NCBI RefSeq assembly: GCF_007565055.1
Contig: NC_044560.1
Coordinates: 43,543,030 to 43,607,029, forward strand
DNA length: 64,000 nucleotides
Reading direction: 5' to 3'
DNA from: Rhinopithecus roxellana
Taxonomy: Eukaryota; Chordata; Mammalia; Primates; Cercopithecidae
Of this stretch, positions 12,146 to 24,500 are shown piece after piece. Numbering within the stretch: position 1 is the first letter of the stretch; the number at the start of each line of letters is the position of its first letter. The position numbers were made by a program, and so were the translations under genes. The notes under the pieces are model-generated. The model had not been told where the DNA came from. It did not search any database and was given only the letters and a program-made list of their open reading frames with translations.

Positions 12146-12455
12146 TGTCTGGGTCTAATGGCTCACACCTATATTCCCAGTACTTTGGGAAGCCAAGGCA
12201 GGAGGATCACTTGAGCCCAGGAGTTTGCGACCAGCCTAAGCAACATGGTGAGACCCCATCTCTACAAAAAAATTAAAGAAAATAGCCGGGCATGATGGTG
12301 TGCACCTGTGGTCCCAGCCACTCAGGAAACTGAGGCAGGAAGATTACTTGAGCCCAGGAAGTCAAAGCTGTAATGAGCCACGTTTATGCCACTGCACCCC
12401 AGCCTAGGCAATACACCAAGACCCTGTCTCAGAAAAAAAAAAAGAAAAAAAAAAA
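12146..12455 (+). mobile_element. Old Alu (AluJ-type)
   Basis: Diverged start TGTCTGGGTCTAATGGCTCA and diverged right arm; A-rich tail. Confidence 0.9.
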
Positions 12456-12569
12456 AGTTTGGGTGGTTTATTATGTAGCAAAACCTAAATTAACACGTAT
12501 GTGTTTTCCAGAGTTTCTACAATGAAAAGCATAACATTCATTAAAAAAAAAAAAAAAAAAAAAAAAACA

Positions 12570-12884
12570 GCCAGGTGCAGTGGCTCATGCTGGTAATCCC
12601 AGCACTTTGGGAGGCCAAGGTGGGTGGATCATCTGAGGTCAAGAGTTCGAGACCAGGCTGGCCAACGTGGTGACACCCTGTCTCTACTAAAAATACAAAT
12701 AATTATCCAGGCATGGTGGCGGGCACCTGTAATCCCAGCTACTCAGGGGGCTGAGGCAGGAGAATTCCTTGAACCTGGGAGGCAGAAGTTGCAGTGAGTT
12801 GAGACTGTGCCATTGTACTCCAGCCTGGGCAACAAGAGCGAAACTCCATCTCAAAAAATAAAAAGTAAATAAAAAATAAAAATC
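12570..12884 (+). mobile_element. Alu (AluS-type)
   Basis: GCCAGGTGCAGTGGCTCATG start after a 25-A run (12543-12567); tail is AAATAAAA-rich. Confidence 0.95.
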
Positions 12885-13124
12885 TTCGTAAAGAAGTCAG
12901 AAAGAAAGGAAGAACGAAGGAAAGGGAATGAAGGAGGGAAAAAAGGGACAATGGTGGGAGGGAGACAGGAAAGTAGGTACGAAAGAAGAAACGCAAAAAC
13001 ACATATCTGGGTGCAAAAACACAGATCTGGGTACAAATCCTCACTCCACCATCCACTAGTTGTGTTAGTCAAGTTATCCAAAGCTTTTCTATCAAATTTT
13101 TCATATCAAACTTTTCTAATATTG

Positions 13125-13225
13125 CTTACCTCGTAGAATTGCTTTACAAATGCAAGGTGGTATTTACAGCACCAAAAGAGTATCTGACACTTAATAGGCA
13201 CTCAGTACATCTCTTACCCTTTCCT
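13125..13225 (+). mobile_element. MIR 3' part
   Basis: 'ttacctcgtagaattg' and 'cacttaataggcactcagtaca' fit MIR. Confidence 0.65.
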
Positions 13226-13439
13226 CACCTTCTCCTTTTTTCTACACCCAGCAAAACCTGGATTTTTATGGCTCAGCTTTATCCCACTCAAGTATGCAGG
13301 GATATAGTCCACATTTTATTCTAAATTCATTTTCATCTCCTTTCCCAGGCAGAACAGGCCAAGTGACTCAAAACATTTAATTAGGTCCTTCGGCACCTTT
13401 AGCTTTGGAGAAAATGTTAAATAATAGGAATGCTATAGA

Positions 13440-13555
13440 TTCATTATTAACTTTTCCTTGAATATTTTATTATGAAAATTTCAAACATACCAAAAAAGCT
13501 GAAAGAATTTCACATGATGAATATCTACACATCTAATGCATAAATTCAATAATTT
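13440..13555 (+). mobile_element. Ancient L1M-like repeat fragment
   Basis: 'attatgaaaatttcaaacata' followed by 'aaaagctgaaagaat'; continues after the Alu as 'tttgctttatctagatatttg'. Family uncertain. Confidence 0.45.
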
Positions 13556-13852
13556 GGCTAGACACGGTGGTTCGCACCTGTAATCCCAGCACTTTGGGAG
13601 GCCAAGGTGGGTGAATCACTTGAGGTCAGGAGTTCAAGACCAGCCTGGTCAACATAGTGAAACCCCATCTCTAATAAAAATACAAAAATTAGCCAGGTGT
13701 GGTGGTGTATGCCTGTAATTCCAGCTACTCATGAGGATGAGGCAAGAGAATTGCTCGAACCCAGGAGGCGGAGGTTGCAGTGAGCCAAGATAGTGCCCTG
13801 CACTCCAGCCTGGGTGACGAAGTAAGACTCCAGCTCAAAAAAAGAAAAAAAA
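13556..13852 (+). mobile_element. Alu (AluS-type)
   Basis: Starts GGCTAGACACGGTGG. AATTCAATAATTTG flanks both ends. Confidence 0.95.
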
Positions 13853-14089
13853 ATTCAATAATTTGAAACATTTTGCAAGTTTGCTTTATCTAGATATTTG
13901 GGATTTTATTCTTTTTGCTGAACTTTTAAAGAATGAATTGAGACATGTTACTTCACCTCTAATTTTTCATGATGCATTTCCTAATAGGGACATTTTCCTA
14001 CACAACACAAAATGAATAATTCCTTACTGTCATCTAATATCTAATCTATATCTAAGTATCTCCAATTGTCTCTGAAAATGTCTTTGCTA

Positions 14090-14372
14090 GGCCGGGCGCG
14101 GTGGCTCAAGCCTGTAATCCCAGCACTTTGGGAGGCCGAGACGGGCAGATCACGAGGTCAGGAGATCGAGACCATCCTGGCTAACATGGTGAAACCCCGT
14201 CTCCACTAAAAAATACAAAAAAAACTAGCCAGGCGAGATGGCGGGCGCCTGTAGTCCCAGCTACTCGGGAGGCTGAGGCGGGAGAATGGCGTAAACCCCG
14301 GAGGCGGAGCTTGCAGTGAGCTGAGATCCGGCCACTGCACTCCAGCCTGGGCGACAGAGCGAGACTCCGTCT

Positions 14373-14403
<31 letters not shown>
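14090..14403 (+). mobile_element. AluY, Old World monkey type
   Basis: GGCTCAAGCCTGTAATC and GAGATCCGGCCACTGC diagnostic blocks, ~30-A tail. Target duplication AAAATGTCTTTGCTA on both sides. Confidence 0.95.
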
Positions 14404-14406
<3 letters not shown>

Positions 14407-15028
14407 TCTTTGCTAATAGCTGACTTTTTAATAATAGCTAACATTTAGATAGTCACGATGCTTACAACGATACTCTGTGGTGGATATTATTATCATCCTA
14501 TAGTTAAAGAAATTAAATTCAAATGCTAACTGCCCTTCAGCAACATAGGAAAGGTAATAATTTAAAAATAAACAACAACAATAAAAAATGCTAACTGCAT
14601 TGCCAAAGATCACATAGATAGAGAGTTTGTGGAAAAGTTATTATTTACGTTTATTTAAGTGTTTAAGTGTTTTTCAATAGATCAGGCTGACATGTGAACA
14701 AATGCATTTAAATTTTTAAAAAATCAATACACTCTAAAACAATAAAGCTTTCAGAAGAAAACATACATAAAGTAATATCATCATGATACTGACGCAAACA
14801 GAATTCTTAAACAGTACCCAAAAAGTAGGAACCGTGAAGCAAATCAATAAAGTAGATTGCATTAAAGAATTTCGGTTCATCCAAAGACATCACTAAGAAA
14901 CTGAAAATATAAACCGCATTCACAGAAGATTTTTGCAATATGTACATTCAAAGGACTCAATATAAATCTATAAGAAAATCTACAGATCAGTACAAAAAAG
15001 GCAGACAACCCAGCAGAAAATTTGGCAA

Positions 15029-15111
15029 TCTGCCAGCACCTTCATCTTGACTTTCCCAGCCAACAGAACTGTAAGATATAGAAGTGTGTTGTTTCAACAC
15101 ACAATGCTCAG
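15029..15111 (+). mobile_element. MaLR LTR 3' fragment, arm 1 of an inverted pair
   Basis: TCTGCCAGCACCTTCATCTTG through CAACAGAACTGTAAGATATA matches 11670-11745 closely. It interrupts an L1M copy, and an Alu follows it. Confidence 0.7.
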
Positions 15112-15406
15112 ATAGACGCAGTGGCTCACACCAGTAATCCCAGCACTTTGGGAGGCCGAGACGAGTGGATCACTTGAGGTCAGGAGTTCGAGACCAGCCT
15201 AGTCAACATGGCGAAACCCCCATCTCTAGTAAAACTACAAAAATTAGGTGGGTGTGGCAGTGGGCGCCTATAATCCCAGCTACTCAGGAGCCTGAGGCAG
15301 GAGATTTGCCTGAGCCCAAAAGGTGAGGTTAGAGTGAGCCCAGATCATGCCACTGCACCTCAGCCTGGGCAACAGAGTGAAACTCTGTCTCAAAAAAAAA
15401 AAAAAA
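15112..15406 (+). mobile_element. Alu between two inverted MaLR arms
   Basis: Diverged Alu starting GATAGACGCAGTGGCTCACA. ACACAATG occurs on both flanks. Confidence 0.9.
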
Positions 15407-15580
15407 CAAGGACGACACAATGTTCTTGTGCCTATGTTTGGTACTAGTACAACAGCACTTCCCCTCTGCCGTAGTCAGCTCAGGCTGCTGTAACAAAATA
15501 GCATAGACTGGATAGCTTAAACAATATATATTTGTATCTTATGGTTCTGGTGTCTGGGAAAGTCAAGATAAAGGTGCTGG
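15407..15580 (-). mobile_element. MaLR LTR 3' end plus internal start, arm 2 of an inverted pair
   Basis: Its reverse complement runs CCAGCACCTTTATCTTGACT, then TTACAGCAGCCTGAGCTGAC, then GAGGGGAAGTGCTGTTGTAC, matching 11675-11850 in order. It lies opposite to arm 1 with an Alu between them. L1M sequence resumes at 15581. Confidence 0.7.
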
Positions 15581-15727
15581 TCATAATCAGGCATTTCACA
15601 AAAGACTATATACAAATACCCAATAAACTTATGACTAGGTGCTTAAAACCTCATAGTCATCATGAAAATTCAAATGCAAACCACAGTGACAGATATACTA
15701 ATTAGAATGGCTGAAATTCAAATGACT

Positions 15728-16026
15728 GGCCTGATGCAGTGGCTCATGCCTGTAATCTCAGCACTTTGGGAGGTAGAGGTGGGCAGATCAGAGGTCAGGA
15801 GATCAAGACCAGCCTGGCCAACATGGTGAAACCCCGTCTCTACTAAAAATACAAAAAATTAACCGGGCATGGTGGCATGCACCTGTAGTCCCAGCTACTT
15901 GGGAGGCTGAGATAGGAGAATTGCTTGCACCTGGGAGGTGGAGGGTGCAGTGAGCCAAGATCATGCCACTGCACTCCAGCCTGGGTGACAAAGCAAGAAT
16001 CCATCTCAGGGAAAAAAAAAAAAAAA
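15728..16026 (+). mobile_element. Alu inside L1M
   Basis: GGCCTGATGCAGTGGCTCAT start. ATT(C/A)AAATGACTG at the flanks. Confidence 0.95.
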
Positions 16027-16530
16027 TTAAATGACTGACAGTATCAAATGTTGGTAAAGATGTGGAATAACTAGAAATCTCACATCCTGCTGAGATGAGT
16101 AAAACTTGGTACACAACCACTTTGTAAAACTGTTTGGCAGTATCTGTTAAAGCTCAATATGCACATACCATGTGACCCAGTAATTTTCAACATATATAAT
16201 CAACAGAAATATGTATATAACCAACAGAAATATGTTCGCATGGGTACCAAAAGACATATGAGAATATTCATAGTAGTACTTTTCATAGCAGACCCAAACT
16301 GGAAATGTCTGCCAAAATGAAAAAACTAAATTAGTATATTCACTCAGTGGAATACTATATAGGAATGAGAAAGAATGAACTACAACTACCACACAATGGG
16401 TCTCACAAACATAAATTTGGGCAAAATAAGTGAGAGCAAAAGATCTTATACTAAATGATTCCATTTATACAAAATTCAAAAACGAACAAAACGAATCTAC
16501 GTGTAAAACATTGGGTCATTAGTTATTCTT

Positions 16531-18204
16531 AGTAGAGGTTGGAGAGTTGGCAGGAACTAGAAAGGGGCTTCTGGGTTGCTAGTATCCTCCTGCTACTTGA
16601 TTTGGATGCTAGTTACACAGTGTATTCACTTTATAAATGCTGTGTGCTTAACTTAAAATTTTGCCTACAAATTCAATGTTCTTTGGGCATACACATACTG
16701 ACAAATCATTATGTAGGATTCTGAAGCTGATGTTTAGCAGTTCATCTCCTAAGAATTCTGACTAAATATGCCCATTTGTGCAATGTTCTTACTTTCATAT
16801 GCTGCCAATCTTGCTTTTTCCCAATGTTGCCATTAGTTACAAATTTTTCATGTTAGAGTTAAGCTTCTCTGTATTGCTTTTCTTTCAAACCTTTTAAAAC
16901 TTTCTTATGAATTCAGAGAAAACAGCAATAAATTTCAGAACATAAAAACAGAATGAATTAAGCTAAATCCTAACCTGGCAAGCTGAGTTACATCGTGGAA
17001 TCCCCTAAGGACTCAGGATTTAATGGCAATGTAGGCAGGTGAAGGCAATACTAAGACCCCCAGATCCCCTTCCTTGGAGCATGCAGATGGGCAGTTGCCA
17101 TTTCCCAACCCCAACAGAAAACTAGAGATTTATTCTCTGGAGAGGGTAACAAGAGGTTCAATGGACAAGGGAACATCAGGCAGAGTATAAGGTTGAGTAT
17201 TGCACTGAAAACAGAATTCAAATAAGCATTTACATTCCCAATGCTAAGACCCCCAGTGTTCTTCCCAGCACTTCATGTAATGGTACCCTTTTAAAAGAAA
17301 TTAGGCCAGGCATAGTGGCTCATGCCTGCAATCCCAACACTTTGGGAGGCCGAGGCAAGCAGACTGTTGGAGCCCAGGAGTTCAAGACCAACCTGGGAAA
17401 CATGGTGAAACCCTGTCTCTACAAAAATATACAAAAATCAGCCAGGTATGGTAGCATGCACCTGTGGTCCCAGCTACTTGGGAAGAGGCAGGAGGATCAC
17501 TGGAGCCCAGGAGGTCACAGCTGCAGTGAGCCATTGTACTCCATCCTGGGCAACAGGCTAAGACTCTGCCTCAAAAAAATAAATAAATAAAAGAGATTAA
17601 ATGGCAAAGTAAATGGAGGCAGGTAAATGGCGGAGTGATTGTTCTTCATTCAATCTCTTGAAGCTTAATAAAATGGACCTAGTCTCCAAAGTCTAAAAGG
17701 ATAAAATAAATGAAAGGAAATATATTGCAATAGGAATAAATAACCACTATTCAAAAGGCACTGAGAAAGGACTTTTAAAGGAGGTAATGAAATGAGGCCA
17801 AAATGAACTACAAAAGCATCTTATTACTCCACTGACTGATGAACTTTTAAGTATCTGTTTTTTAAAATCTTGTATATAAGCTCGTTATCCCCTCAATGTT
17901 TTTACATGGCCACTACTTCATTTGTTTGCATTTTTAATGGACTTCCAATCTTTTTAAGATAATTTTCCCACAAATATACCACCATAAATATCTGATTTTC
18001 AGGGTATTAGAATATCTGGCAGACTAGTACATATGCTACTTCCAATCTACCCTATTCTTTCATCCACTCTTCCTTTCAATCATTCATTCCTTCACTCAAT
18101 CACTGACTTAGGCATTTTCATATGGGCCAGTAAAAGTTTAATAACTTTCAAAATATACACTTTAGGTAGGCATTAACTCTTACCATGTGAGAGTTTCTGC
18201 TTTT
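16531..18204. other. Unique sequence with one Alu
   Basis: AT-rich intervals on either side of the Alu at 17304; no gene signal seen. Confidence 0.5.
17304..17592 (+). mobile_element. Old Alu (AluJ-type)
   Basis: GGCCAGGCATAGTGGCTCAT start, short right arm. AAAAGA(A/G)ATTA target duplication. Confidence 0.95.
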
Positions 18205-18460
18205 ATCTAGAGAGGCAAAACAGCATAGAAAACATGGGTTGTGGGATCAAAGAAACCTATATGGGAATCCTGGATACACTATCTATTAGCTGTCTGATTT
18301 TAGCAGGTTATTTCACAATTCTCATCCTCAAGGTCTTCATCAATAAAATGAACATGCTTCTCAGGATTAGTGCTAGGTTTAAATGAGCTAATATATGCTA
18401 AGCACTTAGCACAATTCCTGTACATGGTAAAAGATAAATAAGCAGCGCCTTTATTGTTTC
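18205..18460 (+). mobile_element. MIR, nearly full length
   Basis: From 'aacagcatagaaaacatggg' to 'taagcacttagcacaattcctg' covers most of MIR. Confidence 0.8.
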
Positions 18461-18648
18461 TCTAGTGTATTAATAACCTATTTTGTATACTTAAGATTTT
18501 AAATTTACATTCATCACCTCACTAGAGTTACATCAAAACCAACACACTCCTCCCATCTTTTCTGTTGTAGTTTTCTGTGCATGGGCTTTTCAACCCTAAA
18601 AAGTGATCTGTAGGTGAACAGAAAACAAACAAATAAAAAAGGATAACT

Positions 18649-18946
18649 GGCCAGGTGCGGTGGCTCATACCTGTAGTTCCAACACTTCGGGAGGCCGAGG
18701 CAGGAGGACTTCTTGAGCCCAGGAGTTCAAGACCAACCTGGGCAACAAAGTGAGACCCTGTCTCTACAAAAAATTTAAAAATTAGCCAGGTGTGGTAGCG
18801 CATGCCTGTAGTCCCAGCTACTCAGGAGGCTAAGGTGGGAGGATTGATTGAGCCACAGTGGTGGAGGGTGCAGTGAGTCATGATCACACCACTTTACTTC
18901 AGCCTGGGTGACAGAGCAAAACCCTATCTCAAAAAGAAAAAAAAAA
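18649..18946 (+). mobile_element. Alu (AluJ-type)
   Basis: GGCCAGGTGCGGTGG start. AAAAGGATAACT repeated at both flanks. Confidence 0.95.
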
Positions 18947-19230
18947 GGATAACTACTGTTCTATATAACTTAGAATTCTGCTATTAAAATGGCTAATGCA
19001 GAATCCTAATTAACAAAAGTTAGGTTTTGGTTATATGAGAGAAGAATATACACACAGTAAGAGTGGAGTTAATTCAGCACATGTTCATTGGTCTTTCAAG
19101 TTGCTGGGGCAGGGAGGTAGAGGGATATGTTAAATTATGCCATGAACATATCCTGTACATCAACTTTTGTGGTAGGCAGAGTGCTGGGCCCTGGGTTTGA
19201 CAAATTATTTCCTCTCAAAAACCTAAAATA

Positions 19231-19530
19231 AAGTGGGGCATGGTGGCTTATGCCTTTAATCCCAGCACTTTGAGAGGCCGAGGTGGGCAAATCACTCGAG
19301 GCCAGAAGTTGAAGATCAGCCTGACCAACATGGTGAAACCCCACCTCTACTAAAAATACAAAAATTAGCTGGTGTGGTGGTACATGCCTGTAATTGCAGC
19401 TACACGGGAGGCTGAGGCATGAGAATCACTTGAATCCAGGAGGCAGAGGCTACAGTGAACAGAGACCACACCACTGCACTCCAGCCTGGGTGATGGAATG
19501 AGACTCTCAAAAAACAAAACAAAACAAAAA
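19231..19530 (+). mobile_element. Alu (AluS-type)
   Basis: Start GTGGGGCATGGTGGC, tail of AAAAC units. AAACCTAAAATA at both flanks. Confidence 0.95.
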
Positions 19531-19544
19531 ACCTAAAATACTGC

Positions 19545-21329
19545 TGAAAATGAAAAAAAAGAATCATAGTGTGGGGAGAGAAAGCTGTGGGAGATTAGAG
19601 AAGGGAAAAATGGTTGGGAACACCTGTTGGGGCCGGGGGGCAAGGATCATTTCCCAGTCACCTTATATGACCATGACTCAGAACAGTGCTTGGCATCATG
19701 TGCGATATATATTGTTAGAACCGAACATCTAGTTCAGGCAACAATTCATAAAAAGTTGCAGAGAATAAACTGTTGGAAAAGGGTCTTTGACAAAGAATAA
19801 ATTTCAGTTGACCAAAGACTGAATTGGGAGGTGTACTTCTAAGGGAGGGGCAATAAGATAAGGCCAAATAACAAAATCCAAAAAGAACATGGTCTAAGCA
19901 ATTGTACACCAGGCATTTTAGGGGCCACATAAATCACATATAGGAGATTTGTGAAAACCTAGGCTGGGAAACCAGATGGTGGTCATATTGAGAACACTCC
20001 TACCTCTGTGCAAGGAAAGAAGAGCAATTGCTGTGGTTTACGCAAGAAAGTTAGAGCATCAGAGGTTGTAAAGATGAAACTGATGACACTGCAAAGCAGG
20101 CGCCAATAAGACTACAAAACCAAAGCAACCTGATAATTACAATTATTATTATAAATTTAAAGGAGCTGGGCAGAAATGCAGAAACCAGATGGAAAACAGC
20201 AGAATTATACCCAGTGAGTCGGCCAGGCACAGTGGCTCACACCTGTAATCCCAGCACTTTGGGAGGCCAAGGTGGGAGGATCACCTGAGGTCAGGAGTTC
20301 GAGACCAGCCTGACCAACATGGTGAAACTCTATCTCTACTGAAAATACAAAATTAGCCAGCCATGGTGGTGGGTGCCTGTAATCCCAGCTACTTGGGAGG
20401 CTGAGGCAGGAGAATCGCTTGAACCTGGGAGACAGAGGGTGCAGTGAGCCAAGATCGCACCATGGCACTCCAGCCTGGGCAAAAAAAGTGAAACTCCGTC
20501 TCAAAAAAAAACAGTGAGTCCAGAACAAAATAATTTGGTTCTCCAAAGTTAGGGGAAAACACTACTGAGGGGTAGTGTGAAGAAGAGGGGCCCAGAGAGC
20601 CCCTGAGGCAGCCATCTCTGAATCTGACTCCCCATTGGAGGCCTTGAGAAGACTGAAAAAACACAGAGACCCCCCGCCCTGCAAACCTTCAGAGACCCTG
20701 ATTCAACAGATGCAGTACTAGAGGAGAGGTGTGGGTATTCCATTAAGGACACTCTGAGGAAAAGGAGAACACATGAAGGGAAGTCTGAAAATAGATTCCT
20801 CTGATAAATCCCTACCCTGGGGAGCTGGAGGTTCTCTGGGAACACAAGCACACATGAGGAGTTGGCTTTCGCAAGAAACATAAAGGCAGAGATGGAGAAA
20901 GGAGATGCTGAGGAGCTTCAGGCTGGGACAGTCTCATTCTTGTTGAGAGGTGGTAAGGTCCTCTCTGGGAGAAGACCTCACTGTATAGAGCAGTGCTGTC
21001 AGAAATGGGAGGGTGACATCACTGAGGTAAAGGAAAGGACTGCCCAGGAGCTATAACATCAGAGGCCTGGCAGCAGTAGAGAGCACTTTTGTGACTTTCT
21101 CCAGGCACTGGGAAGATAGCAGGATTGAGATAAAGGGATTCTGTGGTAAAAAGGGGACCCTGTGACCCAGGCTGGGGAGACAGGAAAGAGAAGTCAGGTC
21201 AAGGTCATGGAGGTAGGAGGAGGTCAGAAGTATGGAGGCCTGTGGAAATCACAGACCAGGCCACTGAGAGTTGGGAAGCTGAGTTCAAAACTTAACATGT
21301 CTGTTAGTAGGAGGAGGGGCAAAAAGTCA
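19545..21329. other. Unidentified sequence around one Alu
   Basis: Purine-rich stretches at 19550-20220 and 20515-21329 look neither coding nor like a repeat I can name; degraded retroviral internal sequence is possible. Confidence 0.4.
20221..20511 (+). mobile_element. Alu (AluS-type)
   Basis: GGCCAGGCACAGTGGCTCAC start. CAGTGAGTC flanks both ends. Confidence 0.95.
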
Positions 21330-22195
21330 ATGTATCACTACACACTCATCATAAATGCTAAAAAGAAAAACTGTGACTATACCAATTGCTGGCAAGGATA
21401 TGGGGAAACTGGATCACTCATACAATAATGGCTGGAATTTAAAAATGAACTTACCATACAATCCAGCAATCGCACTCTTGGGCATTTATCCCTAAGAAAT
21501 GAAGACTCACTTTCACACAGGAACTTGTACACAGATGTTCACAGCAGCTCTATTCCTAGTAGCTAAGAATTGGAAACCACCCAAATGTCTTTCAATGGAT
21601 AAATATTTTAAGAAATTATGCTATATCCATTTTAGGGAATACTACTCAGCAGTAAAAAGGAATGCACTGTTGGTACATGTTGTACATCCAACAACTTGGA
21701 TGCAACTCAGGGAAATTATGCTGAGTGAAAAAAGGCAATCTTGGGGATACCTTCATGGTTTCATTTCTGGAAAAAATCATGAAATAACGTAATTATAAAG
21801 ATGGAGAACAGACTAAATTTCCAAGGGTTAAGGACTGGGAAATGGAGGTGGCCATAAAGGGGTAACGCAAGAAGAGTGTGTGGTAATATTTGAGCATCTT
21901 GATCACCATGGTCGTTAGTTAAGGTTACATATATTCACATAGTACATAGCATAGAACTACAAACATAAACACAAACACATAAACTAGTGCATGTGTGACT
22001 GGTGAAACCTTAAGTTCTATGGATTGTGCAAACGTCAATGTCTTGCTTTGATATTGAACTACAGTAGTATAAGATGTGAACATTCAGGGAGGCTAGAGGA
22101 TGAAGGATGCACAGGATATCATTGAACATTTCTTTGGAATCTCTGACAAATCTATGATTATTTCAAAATAAAAAGTTTTCTTAAGTCAACAAGGC
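21330..22195 (+). mobile_element. L1M LINE 3' fragment
   Basis: ORF2-end and 3'-untranslated-like sequence: CCATACAATCCAGCAATCGC, 'tctttcaatggataaat', 'aatactactcagcagtaaaaag'. Frames are broken; ends near TTTCAAAATAAAAAG. Confidence 0.8.
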
Positions 22196-22199
22196 AACA

Positions 22200-22330
22200 A
22201 ACCAAGTAATCTCACAAATATTCATTGAATGACTCATGTATGCCAGGTTCCATATCAAACACTGGAGGTATAATTGTGACAAGACACAGTCTCTGACTTC
22301 AAGGAGTTCATAATTTGGATAGGGACTCTG
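22200..22330 (-). mobile_element. L2 3' end
   Basis: 'atattcattgaatgactcatgtatgccagg' and 'ttcaaggagttcataa' are the reversed L2 3' end. Confidence 0.75.
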
Positions 22331-22924
22331 ACATTATTCTTCCTTTCAATCTCTTATTAACTAGAGAACACAGCTCATGCATGAGTAAATAGCTCATTCC
22401 CTACAAACTGCAGGTGACTTCCTTATATTTTCTTAGGAACACCAGGAGACACATAAGAGGAAAGGATTTTGCACCAATAGCGCAGCAGATAAAGTCCATC
22501 CCAGTTACGTACACCTGGCATCTGTTGTTTTAACCCACCCACCATCCATCCCTCCTCCTTCTAGTGACATGTTAATATCTTGATTTTTCCTCTGAAAAGG
22601 GCCTAATCCCAGCCTCAACTACCTTCATCCAATGAAAGGCTGGTCCTAATCCCCTCCCCTAACCCAGAGGAGGAAAATAAGACTGGCAATCAGTGTATTA
22701 GTCTCTTAGCTTTAAGGGGGAAGGGGAGAGCTTTAAAAGTTTTCACATGTACTAAATAGAGCCTTTTATTTAAAAGTCTGAAATACTGAAATTGTTTTTG
22801 CATCTCAACAAACTCTGTAGATAAAGCATTATACTACTACGGGAATTCTAACAGTCGGACAAAGCTTTTTTTTTTCCCCCAAACTTGAAAAAATTTTTTC
22901 TAAGATGCTGAAAAAAGGGAATGG
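22331..22924. other. No gene recognised
   Basis: No open frame with splice signals; nothing identified. Confidence 0.5.
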
Positions 22925-23235
22925 TGCCAGGTGTGATGGCTCATGCTTGTAATCCCAGCACTTTGCGGGGCCAACACAGGAGAATCACTTGAGCCCAAGA
23001 GTTCACTTGAGCCTGGGCAAAAGTGAGACTTTGTCTCTAAAAAAAAATGAAGAAATTAGCCAGGCACGGTGGCATGCACCTGTGGTCCCAGCTTCACAGG
23101 TGGCTGAAGCAGAAGGACAGCTTGAGCCCAGAAGGTCAAGGTTGCAGTGAGCCACATTCATGCTATTGCACTCCAGCCTTGGCAATTGGGCCAGACTCTG
23201 TCTCAAAATAAATAAATAAGTAAAATAAAAAATTT
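22925..23235 (+). mobile_element. Old Alu with internal deletion
   Basis: GCCAGGTGTGATGGCTCATG start; part of the left arm is lost. Immediately followed by another Alu. Confidence 0.9.
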
Positions 23236-23241
23236 AAAAGG

Positions 23242-23537
23242 GGCTGGGCGCAGTGGCTCACGCCTGAGGTCCCAGCACTTTGGGAGGCCAAGGTGGGTGG
23301 ATCATGAGGTCAGGAGATCGAGACCATCCTGGCTAACATAGTGAAACCCTGTTTCTACTAAAAATATAAAAAGCCAGGCGTGGTGGCAGGCACCTGTAGT
23401 ACCAGCTATTCGGGAGGCTGAGGTAGGAGAATGGTGTGAACCCAGGAGGCGGAGCTTGCAGTGAGCAGAGACTGCGCCACTGCACTCCAGCCTGGGCGAC
23501 AGAGTGCGACTCCACCTCAAAAAAAAAAAAAGAAAAA
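23242..23537 (+). mobile_element. Alu (AluY/S-type)
   Basis: GGCTGGGCGCAGTGGCTCAC start, adjacent to the previous Alu's tail. Confidence 0.95.
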
Positions 23538-23574
23538 TTAAACGAAATGGAAAAAGAGAAACGAAGTAATTAGG

Positions 23575-23885
23575 GTACAACTACTTAGGTGCATCAACTT
23601 TATAACCATTACGCTAAGTGAAGGCAGCCAGACCACATACTATAACTCCATTTACATGAAATGTCCAGAATAGGCAAATCCACAGGGACAAATAGATTAG
23701 TGGTTGCCAGGGGCTAGGCGGAGGAGGAAAAGGGGAGCGATTATTAATGGGTTCCATGAAAGCGTTAAGGAATTAGATAGTAGTGATGACTGTACAACCT
23801 TATGAATATACTAAAAACCACTGAGTTGTACCCTTCTAAAAGGTGAATTTTATGGTATGTGAATTATATCTCAGTTTTAAAAAGG
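23575..23885 (+). mobile_element. L1M 3' untranslated fragment
   Basis: 'tagattagtggttgccaggggct' (in parts) and 'gtgaattatatctcag' are typical of the 3' end of L1M elements. Confidence 0.75.
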
Positions 23886-23925
23886 AAAAAGTACACTGAG
23901 ATTTCATTTAAAATTTGAAACTTGA

Positions 23926-24219
23926 GCCAGGTACAGTGGCTAAGGCTTGTAATCCCATCACTTTGGGAGGCCAAGGTGGACAGATCACTTGAGGTCAGGA
24001 GTTCGAGACCAGCCTGGCCAACATAGTGAAACTCCATCTCCACTAAAAATACAAAAATTAGCCAGTGTAGTGGTGAGCACCGGTATTACCACCTACCCAG
24101 GAGGCTGAGACACAAGAATTGCTTGAACCCAGGAGGCAGAGGTTGCAGTGAACCAAGATTACACCACTGCACTCCAGCCTGGGTGACAGAGCATGACCCT
24201 GTCTAAAAAATAAAATACA
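23926..24219 (+). mobile_element. Alu (AluS-type)
   Basis: GCCAGGTACAGTGGCTAAGG start. AATTTGAAACTTGA target duplication. Confidence 0.95.
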
Positions 24220-24339
24220 ATTTGAAACTTGAAACTTAATTTTTTTTTAGCCATGTAATTTTCCCTTGGGAGGAAATCTACCTAATATGAAAAAACATCT
24301 CCACAGAACTCTAACACTCACTCAGAAAAGCCCAATCTG

Positions 24340-24500
24340 AAAATCTCTCTAATAAAACCCACTTCTCCCATGTTTACAAATGAAAAAAATTAGACCAAAA
24401 AATGAAATGACTGCCTCAAAGTGAGTCAGTGACTGGACTGTAAGGAGGAAAATTTCTGGCCTCCAAACTTCCAGGCCAATGGATTTCTTCATTTCACCTA
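24340..24500 (-). mobile_element. MIR
   Basis: 'atgtttacaaatgaaaaaaattagacc' and 'gtgagtcagtgactgg' fit reversed MIR. Confidence 0.6.

Larger units (their letters stand above)
14690..16530 (+). mobile_element. L1M LINE fragment in three pieces
   Basis: L1 ORF2 3'-end-like sequence at 14690-15028, 15581-15727 and 16027-16530 (for example GGAATACTATATAGGAATGA). It is interrupted by MaLR pieces and two Alus. Not coding. Confidence 0.7.
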
